Shown one piece after another: positions 56,408 through 64,000 of a DNA stretch of 64,000 bases. The DNA comes from Elusimicrobiota bacterium (lineage in GTDB: Bacteria; Elusimicrobiota; Elusimicrobia; FEN-1173), in NCBI GenBank assembly GCA_016722575.1, contig JADKIY010000006.1, forward strand, positions 372,001 through 436,000, read 5' to 3'. The position numbers were made by a program, and so were the translations under genes. Position 1 is the stretch's first letter. The number at the start of each line of letters is the position of its first letter. The notes beneath the pieces were generated by a model. It did no database searches and was not told the DNA's origin. It saw only the letters and a list, made by a program, of their open reading frames with translations.

Positions 56408-57091
56408 ATGTCGAGCAAACGCATTTTGGTCGTGGACGATGACATCCAGCTCTGCCAATTGACGTCGGACATTTTGGAAGAGCACGGCTACCAGACCCTC
56501 ATCGCCAACAACACCGATCAAGCCTTTAAGAAACTCTACGACGGATCGCCCGATTTGATCGTGCTGGACGTCTGGCTGCCCACCATCGGCGGCCTGGAGT
56601 TCTGCCGCCAGATCCGCCAGGACGAGCAGGGCAAGCACGTGCCGGTGCTCATGCTCACCGTCCAGGACAAGGAAATGGACAAGGTCATGGGCCTGGAAAT
56701 GGGCGCCGACGATTACATGACGAAGCCCTTCAGCCAGCGGGAGCTGTTGGCCCGCATCAAGGCGCTCCTGCGCCGCTTCGACCGGGCCGAACCCCAGGCC
56801 AAGGTGCTGGAGTCCGGCGACCTCGTGTTGGATTTGGACAAGCATCTGGTGCGCGTCAAAAGCCGGACGTTGGCCCTCACGCCCAAGGAATTCGACCTTC
56901 TCACCACGATCATCCGGTCCCGCAAAAAGGCCCTCAGCCGCCAGCATTTGTTGAGCACGGTCTGGGGCTACGACGCCCCCGGCAACACCGGGACCATCGA
57001 CGTCCACATCCGCCACCTGCGCAAAAAACTCGGCAACCACGGCGACAAAATCAAAACCGTGCTTGGGTTTGGCTACCGCTTCGACGGTTGA
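56408..57091 (+). CDS. OmpR-family response regulator
   Basis: 227 residues. The receiver has acceptor Asp54 (V-L-D-V-W-L-P) and T-K-P-F. The winged-helix DNA-binding domain (about 130-225) has L-T-P-K-E-F-D-L-L, R-Q-H-L-L-S-T-V-W-G-Y and V-D-V-H-I-R-H-L-R-K-K-L. It probably controls its own cluster or envelope genes. The gene after it starts 13 bp downstream. Confidence 0.92.
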   Translation: MSSKRILVVDDDIQLCQLTSDILEEHGYQTLIANNTDQAFKKLYDGSPDLIVLDVWLPTIGGLEFCRQIRQDEQGKHVPVLMLTVQDKEMDKVMGLEMGADDYMTKPFSQRELLARIKALLRRFDRAEPQAKVLESGDLVLDLDKHLVRVKSRTLALTPKEFDLLTTIIRSRKKALSRQHLLSTVWGYDAPGNTGTIDVHIRHLRKKLGNHGDKIKTVLGFGYRFDG

Positions 57092-57104
57092 CCGGCCCGC
57101 CGCC

Positions 57105-58195
<1,091 letters not shown>

Positions 58196-58199
<4 letters not shown>

Positions 58200-59569
58200 A
58201 AAAGCCCTCGGGCCCCCGGGTCTTGGTGGTGGACGACGAGCCCTCGGTGGGAATGATCTTTCATCGAATTTTGGGCGACGCGGGCTACGAGGTGATCTCC
58301 GCCGCCAACGGGGCGGAGGGCCTGCGGGCTCTCAAAAAGCAGGAGCCGGAACTGGTGTTCCTGGATTTGCAAATGCCCGGCATGGACGGCATCGAAACCC
58401 TCCGGCGACTGCGGGAAACCCACCCCGACTTGACCGTCATCATCATGACGGCCTACCAGACGGTGCACTCCGCCGTGGAAACCATGAAGCTGGGCGCCCT
58501 GGACTATTTGATCAAGCCCCTGGACGCGGAGCGGCTGAAATCCGTCGTGCACCAGGCCCTGGAGTTGGGCGAGGTGACCCGCCGGACGCCGGCGGTCAAA
58601 GCGGCGGGCCGTCCCGAAACCCTCCCCACGGAGGAAATCGTGGCCCGGGGCCCGGAGATGACGCGGGTGATGTCCCTGGTGGAAAAAGTCTCCCCGACGG
58701 ACATTCCGGTCTTGGTGCTGGGGGAAAGCGGCACGGGAAAAGAAGTGGCGGCCCGGCAAATCCACCGCCTGTCGAGCCGGGCGTCAAAACCCTTTGTGGT
58801 GGTGGACTGCGCCGCGCTTCCGGAATCCCTGATCGAAAGCGAACTCTTCGGGCACGAAAAAGGCGCCTTCACCGGGGCCGACGCGCCCCGGGCCGGCAAG
58901 TTCGAGCAGGCCGACGGCGGAACGGTGTTCCTGGACGAAATCGGCAATCTGCCCCTGGCGGTCCAGGTGAAGCTCTTGCGCTTTTTGCAAAACCCCTCGG
59001 TGGAGCGGTTGGGAAGCCGCCGGGGCCCCGTGGCCCTGAACGTGCGGGTGGTGGCCGCCACCAACGTGGACCTCGAAGCGGCGGTCAAAAACGGCACCTT
59101 TCGGGAGGACCTCTACCATCGTTTGAAAGTTTTTGTGGTGGACATGCCGCCCCTGCGTTCCCGGGGCGCGGCGGACCTGGAGGGCCTGCTGTCCACCCTC
59201 CTGGAAAATTTCCGACGGCAGTTGGGGAAGGCCAAGCTCTCGGTGGCTCCGGAATCCCTTCAACTGCTCCGGTCCTACCCCTGGCCGGGGAACATCCGGG
59301 AGCTTCAAAACGCCCTGCGGAGCGCGTCGCTCCTGGCCGACGACGTGATCCGGCCGGACCATTTGCCCGTGAGCGTGCAAAACGCCCGGCCCCGTTCCTT
59401 CTCCTCCGGGGAGAGCGGCGTGTTGAACGACGTCATCCGACGGGTGGAGCGGGACCACATCGCCAAAACCCTGGAGCATTGCCGCGGCGACCGGGCCGCC
59501 GCCGCCCGGGCTCTGGGCCTGGACGACGCCACGCTGGAAGCGAAGCTGAAAGATTTCGGGTTGACGTAA
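58196..59569 (+). CDS. Sigma-54 dependent NtrC-family response regulator
   Basis: 457 residues: receiver with Asp57 (F-L-D-L-Q-M-P), AAA+ domain (about 150-385) with Walker A G-E-S-G-T-G-K-E, the sigma-54 contact loop G-A-F-T-G-A, Walker B-type G-G-T-V-F-L-D-E and R-E-D-L-Y-H-R-L-K-V-F, and a C-terminal Fis-type HTH (A-A-A-R-A-L-G-L). An intact G-A-F-T-G-A implies true sigma-54 activation. GTG start in a GTGA overlap with the kinase. Confidence 0.94.
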
Positions 59570-59600
59570 GCCGGGGTTTCCCCCGGGGTCGACCTTCCCC

Positions 59601-60497
59601 ATGAAAAAAATTCTTGTCGGTTCCATCGCCGGACTTCTCTTCTCTTTCCCCACCGCGTTCGCCGGCAACAACCCCCGGGCCGGGGGGTCGGCCGGTTTTT
59701 TCCGGGCGGCGCCCGGCGCCCGTCCGCTCGCCATGGGGAACGCCCAAACGGCCGTGGCCCGAGGGGCCGACGCGATCTACGATAACCCCGCGGCCCTGGC
59801 GGGGACGAGCGCGCGCGAAGTGTCCACCTTGTTCTCCTCCCAGGAGTTCGACCAGACGTACGGTTCCCTGTCGGCCGTCGCCCCCGCCGGGCGGGGCGTG
59901 TGGGGACTGGGGGCGCAGTTCTATTCCGTGGGGGACATCCTGTTGCGCCAGCAGGAATTCGATATTTCGAGCCGCGCCTCCAGCCGGGCGACGGCGGTGT
60001 CCCTGGCCTACGGACAAAACTGGGGGCGGTACTCCGTCGGGGCGGCGATCAAATACCTGTCGCAATCCTTTTCGGGCCTTTCCGACCGGGCGAGCGGCAC
60101 CGCCCTGGACCTGGGCGCCGCGCGGAAATTCGACCGCCTCGCCCTGGGCGTCTCTTTGCAAAACGTCCTGGGGCAGTTCCGCTGGTCCACGGGGAAAAAA
60201 GACGATCTTCTAACGACCCTCCGGGCGGGGGCGGGGTATCAAATTTATCCGTGGTTGTTGTCGGCCCTGGACCTGGAGGGCGGGGACGGCCAATCCCTGC
60301 GGGTTCACGGGGGCCTCGAAGGCCGCTACAAGGACATCGCGGTCCGGGCGGGCTTCAACCACGACCACCCGACCCTGGGGTTCGGCTTGTCGGTGCCGGC
60401 CCTGGCCAAAATCCGCCTGCGGTTGGACTACGGTCTGGAGTTTAAAGCCGAGGGGCTGAACGACGCCCACTTGATCGGCCTGAGCGCTCAATTTTAA
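59601..60497 (+). CDS. PorV/UPF0164-like outer-membrane barrel
   Basis: 298 residues. Signal peptide (cleavage near T-A-F-A/G-N), then G-S-A-G-F-F-R-A-A-P-G-A-R-P-L-A-M-G-N-A-Q-T-A-V-A and A-I-Y-D-N-P-A-A-L-A, the start signature of PorV/PorQ and UPF0164 barrels, followed by amphipathic strands to a final Phe. In Bacteroidota PorV is the shuttle for proteins with type IX C-terminal domains. The following gene encodes such a protein. A 3-bp gap separates them. Confidence 0.8.
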   Translation: MKKILVGSIAGLLFSFPTAFAGNNPRAGGSAGFFRAAPGARPLAMGNAQTAVARGADAIYDNPAALAGTSAREVSTLFSSQEFDQTYGSLSAVAPAGRGVWGLGAQFYSVGDILLRQQEFDISSRASSRATAVSLAYGQNWGRYSVGAAIKYLSQSFSGLSDRASGTALDLGAARKFDRLALGVSLQNVLGQFRWSTGKKDDLLTTLRAGAGYQIYPWLLSALDLEGGDGQSLRVHGGLEGRYKDIAVRAGFNHDHPTLGFGLSVPALAKIRLRLDYGLEFKAEGLNDAHLIGLSAQF

Positions 60498-60499
60498 CC

Positions 60500-62707
60500 A
60501 TGGCCAAACGACTTTTGTTTATCGCCGCCCTTTTCGCCGCCGCCTCCCTCCGGGCGGCGGAAAGCCTTCCCTCCCGGGGCAACGCGGAGGTGTCGGACAG
60601 CCCCCTGTCCGTCGATTTCGAAACCTTTCTGCACGACCCCTTGAACGCCTCCTTGACCGACGAGGTGGCGGGAGCCGTGGCCCAAAGCGGAACCAAGTGG
60701 GCCCGGGTCATGGCCAACTGGGACTTCGTGGAGCGGAGCACCGGCGTCTACACTTACCAGGGCCTGGACAACCTGATGAACCGGTTGAAGTCCCACGGCT
60801 TTAAGATTTTTATGACGTTGAACGGCGGAAGCCACGGCGGCGCGGGAGGGGGGAGCCCCTTTTACGCCGGGGGAAATTCGCCCACCAGCGGCAACGGCGC
60901 CCTTCCGCCCTGGCTGAATTTCGTGGACGCCACGGTGCGACGCTACCGGGGCGACGTGTCCTGTTGGGAAATTTGGAACGAGCCCAACCTGGACTGGCAG
61001 CCCGCGCCCAACCCGGCGAATTACGCGGCCCTGGCCCAGGTGACCATCCAAAAAGTGAAGTCCCTTCAGCCCGGGGCCACCATCATTTTGGGCGGCACGG
61101 CCCTGGTGGACAAAGCGTTTTTGACCGCGGTCTTGCCCGTGGTGGGGGGCGACATCGACGCCGTGGGCCTTCACCCCTACCGCCAATATCCGGAGCAGTC
61201 CCAGGACGATTTCGTCGCCCTCTATCCCTTCCTTAAACCCAACGCCGCTTTTACCAACGTGGGCGCGGCGTCCTACACCGAAGAAATCGCCGTGATGCGC
61301 GCTCTCCTGGCGGGTCTCGGATTGTCGAAAGTAAAAATCTGGAGCACCGAGGCGGGCTACGCTTCCCAAAACGAAGCCTCGGGACTTTTTCCGGGAACGG
61401 AAACGAAGCAGGCCAAAAACCTCTGCCGGTATTTCCTGTTGAACCGCGCCCTGGGCATCGAGCGCTCCTCCTGGTTTCGGGCCCTGGACCAAAACCTGTT
61501 GACCAACGCCTACACGCCGACGGGCCAACCCTGGGTGGAGAGCTACACCGCGCCCTCCTATATGGCCCTCGGGCAGTTCGCCACTTTCGCCCCCCTGGTC
61601 CTGGACCCGACGACCTCCCTGGTCGTCCCCACCACGTCCACGAGCGCCACGTTAAACATCGCCTTCGCGGGCTCCACCCTGACCGCCACCAACGCCGACA
61701 ACTACGCCCAGTATTCCGTTGCCGTTCCCACCCCCGGGGATTATTTTTTCTGGTTTCGCCTCAAGGGCCCCGACGCCTCCACCTACGGCTACCTGAACGC
61801 CGCCGTGAACGGCAGTTCGGGAACTTCGTCGGGCGACCTGTCCTACGTCTATGGCGCTTTCAGCGGCCTGGCCGCCGGTCTTCAGGGCCAAAGCGATCTG
61901 TCCAAGTATTACTACTCTCCTCTAATTAACGTCGGCCTGGTCCCCAACCAGGAACTTCCCTACCACCCGGCCTTCTTCACCCTGTCGGGCACGGCCACCT
62001 TAAAGGTGCAAATCAATTCGGGGTCCCTGAGCGAAATCCGCCTGGTGCGGCGGGGGGACCTGGCCCGCAAAAAATCCTTCACCGCCCTGTCTTCCCTGGC
62101 CTCCGTGTTGGACGACCGGGTGGGGGCGGCGACGAGCTACCGGCCGACCTTTGCCAACGTCAATTTGTCAACGGCGGAGTGGCAGAGCTTTCAGTCCGCG
62201 GCGTATCTCACCCAGGGCCGGGTGCCCCTGGTGGCCTATTGGATCGCCACGCCCCCGGCGGACTCCTTCGCCCCGCGAAGCGTGCGGGTGTCCCTGCCGG
62301 TTTTAAAAGACCCCGTTTTGATCGATCCGGTGGAGGGCACCTTTCAAACCTTGGACAGCGGCGGCGAGTTCACCCTGCCCGCCACGGACTCCCCTTTGAT
62401 TTTGACGGCCCGCTCGGCCCTGCAAAAATCCGCCGGACGGCTCCTCCCGCCGGAGGAGGTCTACAACTACCCCAACCCCGCCCGGACGGGGAACACCACC
62501 GTTCGGTTTTTCCTTTCCCAGTCGGCGGGCGTGACCCTGCGGATTTTCAACGCCGCCCACGAGGAGATCCACCACGCTTCGCTGGAAGGCGCCTCGGGGC
62601 GCAACGCCTACGACTGGTCCACGGCCGACGTGGCGAACGGCGTCTATTTCTGCAAAATCGCCGCCGGCGGGGAAGACGTCGTCATCAAAATCCTCGTCCT
62701 CCGCTAG
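60500..62707 (+). CDS. Secreted clan GH-A glycoside hydrolase with type IX-like sorting domain
   Basis: 735 residues. Signal peptide (about 19 residues). TIM-barrel hydrolase domain (about 30-350) with acid/base Glu161 in W-E-I-W-N-E-P-N and candidate nucleophile Glu284 in W-S-T-E-A-G-Y. Then come a beta-sandwich, possibly carbohydrate-binding, region (about 370-630) and a C-terminal domain (about 654-735) with Y-N-Y-P-N-P, V-T-L-R-I-F-N and A-N-G-V-Y-F-C-K-I, the layout of type A T9SS sorting domains or FlgD-like Ig folds. Substrate unknown; GH39 or GH5-like families are possible. Confidence 0.82.
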   Translation: MAKRLLFIAALFAAASLRAAESLPSRGNAEVSDSPLSVDFETFLHDPLNASLTDEVAGAVAQSGTKWARVMANWDFVERSTGVYTYQGLDNLMNRLKSHGFKIFMTLNGGSHGGAGGGSPFYAGGNSPTSGNGALPPWLNFVDATVRRYRGDVSCWEIWNEPNLDWQPAPNPANYAALAQVTIQKVKSLQPGATIILGGTALVDKAFLTAVLPVVGGDIDAVGLHPYRQYPEQSQDDFVALYPFLKPNAAFTNVGAASYTEEIAVMRALLAGLGLSKVKIWSTEAGYASQNEASGLFPGTETKQAKNLCRYFLLNRALGIERSSWFRALDQNLLTNAYTPTGQPWVESYTAPSYMALGQFATFAPLVLDPTTSLVVPTTSTSATLNIAFAGSTLTATNADNYAQYSVAVPTPGDYFFWFRLKGPDASTYGYLNAAVNGSSGTSSGDLSYVYGAFSGLAAGLQGQSDLSKYYYSPLINVGLVPNQELPYHPAFFTLSGTATLKVQINSGSLSEIRLVRRGDLARKKSFTALSSLASVLDDRVGAATSYRPTFANVNLSTAEWQSFQSAAYLTQGRVPLVAYWIATPPADSFAPRSVRVSLPVLKDPVLIDPVEGTFQTLDSGGEFTLPATDSPLILTARSALQKSAGRLLPPEEVYNYPNPARTGNTTVRFFLSQSAGVTLRIFNAAHEEIHHASLEGASGRNAYDWSTADVANGVYFCKIAAGGEDVVIKILVLR

Positions 62708-62766
62708 CCCATCCCCTGACGGGCGCTGGGGACCGGCGGGGTGTGGCGCGCCGGCCGTCCTTCCAC

Positions 62767-62836
62767 TATACTTTCAAGGTGCCATCCAAGCCCCATTTTC
62801 CCGGGAACAAAATCCTTTTTACGGTGTCGGAGGGTT
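62767..62836 (+). promoter_or_regulatory. Possible promoter upstream of the macroglobulin-like gene
   Basis: TATACT at 62767-62772 lies 64 bp before the ATG. The -35 region is GC-rich and poor. GGAGG (62829-62833) just before ATG 62837 is too close to be ideal but may serve the second ATG (62840). Confidence 0.35.
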
Positions 62837-64000
62837 ATGATGAAATCATCCCGCTTTGTCCTATCCATACTCTTATTGGGGGTCGCTTCCATGTCGCCTA
62901 AAGATTCCGCCGCCGCCGGTTACGCCGATCTTCGCGCCCGGGCCGAAAAATTTTACGAGGAAAAATCCTTCCGTCAGTCCCACGAGCTCTACGAACAGGC
63001 CGCGGACCTTTCCCTGTCCCCATCGGAAAAAATCTGGGTGGCCTTCCGCCGGGCCGACACGGCCTGGCGGGAGGAGTCCTCCGGCGGGACGCCGGACAAC
63101 CAGCGGGTTCAGCAATCCCGGGAAACCCTTCAAGCGCTTTTAAACGACAAGGCCTCCGCCGACTGGCCCGAGGCCACCCGCGCCTGGATCAACGAAAGCC
63201 TGGGGGATTCCTATTGGGAGCCGGTCAATTCCCGCAACTGGTACATGGGTTGGAATTTTTACCAGAAGGCCTGTGAGCTTTGGGCGGGTTCGACGGACCT
63301 GGAAACGGCTCGCCGGGAGTATCTGCGCCTGGCCTGGAAGGCGATGGAGCCCCCGTCGGTGCCGGAATACTACACCTACGGCTATTACGGCAACTGGCTG
63401 CCCGTGGCCGTGGCGCGGAACGTGGCGCGCCTGGCGGTCACGCCCGAGGACCGGGCCCGGGCCCAGTATTTGCTGGCCCTGTCCCTTCGGCAGCAGGGGG
63501 GGCGGTCCGCCCTGGTGATCGACGCCTTTGAAAAATCCCTGGCCGCCGCCAAGACGGCCTATTACGACGACGCGCTCTTCGCTCTGGCCCAAACCTACGA
63601 AAACGGCGGGCGCCGCGTGCGCCGGGACGGCCGCTGGGAGGAGGAGCCGGATTACGTCAAGGCCCTGGCTCTCTACCAACGGCTCACGAAGGAATTCAAG
63701 AAATCCGAAAGCCGCTATTGGGACCAGGCCCAGGAGAGCGCCAAAAACATCACGGAGCCCGAACTGTCCGTGAGCGTCGGGAACATGTTTTTGCCCAACG
63801 GCAAGCCGACCTACCAAATTTCCTGGCGCAACGTGACCGACGTCAAATTCCGGCTGGAAAAAATGGACCCCCTGGCCGATTTCGCCCCCAAATCCGACGA
63901 CTCGCCGTCCAATTGGGTCGACGGGTTGCGGAAAGGCGGCAAAACCGTGCGCCAGTGGGAGAAGGCCTTCACCGCCCCGGAGCACGCCCCCGGCAACGAA
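62837..64000 (+). CDS. N-terminal part of a probable alpha-2-macroglobulin family protein (runs off window)
   Basis: 388 residues visible, no stop before the window end. Signal peptide (hydrophobic 9-20, Ala-rich cleavage region near 27), then helical TPR-like repeats (A-E-K-F-Y-E-E-K-S-F-R-Q-S-H-E-L-Y-E-Q-A at about 36-55, more near 215-275). From about 310 there is a beta-type segment with L-P-N-G-K-P-T-Y-Q-I-S-W-R-N-V-T-D-V-K-F-R-L. Helical repeats followed by such a macroglobulin-like strand start are typical of large bacterial A2M-type proteins. The thioester region lies outside the window. Confidence 0.6.
   Translation, partial: MMKSSRFVLSILLLGVASMSPKDSAAAGYADLRARAEKFYEEKSFRQSHELYEQAADLSLSPSEKIWVAFRRADTAWREESSGGTPDNQRVQQSRETLQALLNDKASADWPEATRAWINESLGDSYWEPVNSRNWYMGWNFYQKACELWAGSTDLETARREYLRLAWKAMEPPSVPEYYTYGYYGNWLPVAVARNVARLAVTPEDRARAQYLLALSLRQQGGRSALVIDAFEKSLAAAKTAYYDDALFALAQTYENGGRRVRRDGRWEEEPDYVKALALYQRLTKEFKKSESRYWDQAQESAKNITEPELSVSVGNMFLPNGKPTYQISWRNVTDVKFRLEKMDPLADFAPKSDDSPSNWVDGLRKGGKTVRQWEKAFTAPEHAPGNE

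Overview
The window is a GC-rich bacterial chromosome segment that alternates tightly packed housekeeping operons with one accessory region. The organism has a Gram-negative envelope: LPS heptose genes (gmhA, rfaE2), an LptE-type lipoprotein, Lnt, a full TonB-ExbB-ExbD system, beta-barrel porins and several lipoproteins. The gene order, the standalone ThiD2, the citramalate route to isoleucine and the porin/PorV families would fit a phylum such as Elusimicrobiota. That placement is inference and was not tested by phylogeny.

Positions 1-5540 are accessory and visibly more AT-rich and mosaic. They hold the end of a large RHS/YD-type or similar secreted protein and a double-domain lipoprotein. 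Next come a relic of a RAYT transposon end, the tail of a broken toxin tip and a repeat-rich exported protein. An orphan RHS core with a variable tip (with a probable frameshift), a UspB-like membrane protein and an intact RAYT element with terminal inverted repeats complete it. This reads as a chain of polymorphic-toxin tips, each followed by an envelope-located partner, ending beside tRNA-Arg(TCT).

From 5725 to 38885 most genes are on the plus strand, often with 1-14 bp overlaps. They cover shikimate/chorismate synthesis (aroE, aroC, aroK, aroB), Xaa-Pro peptidase, EF-P, acetyl-CoA carboxylase accB-accC, heptose synthesis, thiamine (thiD2, thiE, thiC) and aspartate-family and citramalate enzymes (thrB, lysC, cimA). 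Then come isoprenoids (ispA, dxs), tlyA, leuS, lptE, holA, a reverse-strand rpsT, murJ, uvrC, ogt, secA and lnt. Two genes are oddly built: AccB has Asn where the biotinylated Lys belongs, and UvrC ends before its helix-hairpin-helix domain.

From 38904 to 48952 there are a divergent SDR/putA pair, initiator tRNA-fMet with a terminator, and a TonB-dependent metal or siderophore uptake cluster (Cys-rich exported protein, receptor, PepSY membrane protein, ExbB, ExbD, TonB). From 48964 to 52220, on the minus strand, are a lipoprotein and two porins, the second behind a long structured leader. From 52652 to 59569 an orphan HlyD-type adaptor leads five consecutive two-component genes, ending in a sigma-54 activator. 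The window closes with a PorV-like barrel, a glycoside hydrolase with a type IX-like C-terminal sorting domain, and the start of a probable alpha-2-macroglobulin.

Several genes (rpsT, SDR, putA, the Cys-rich gene) have a -10 box only 6-8 bp before the ATG, implying leaderless or nearly leaderless transcripts.
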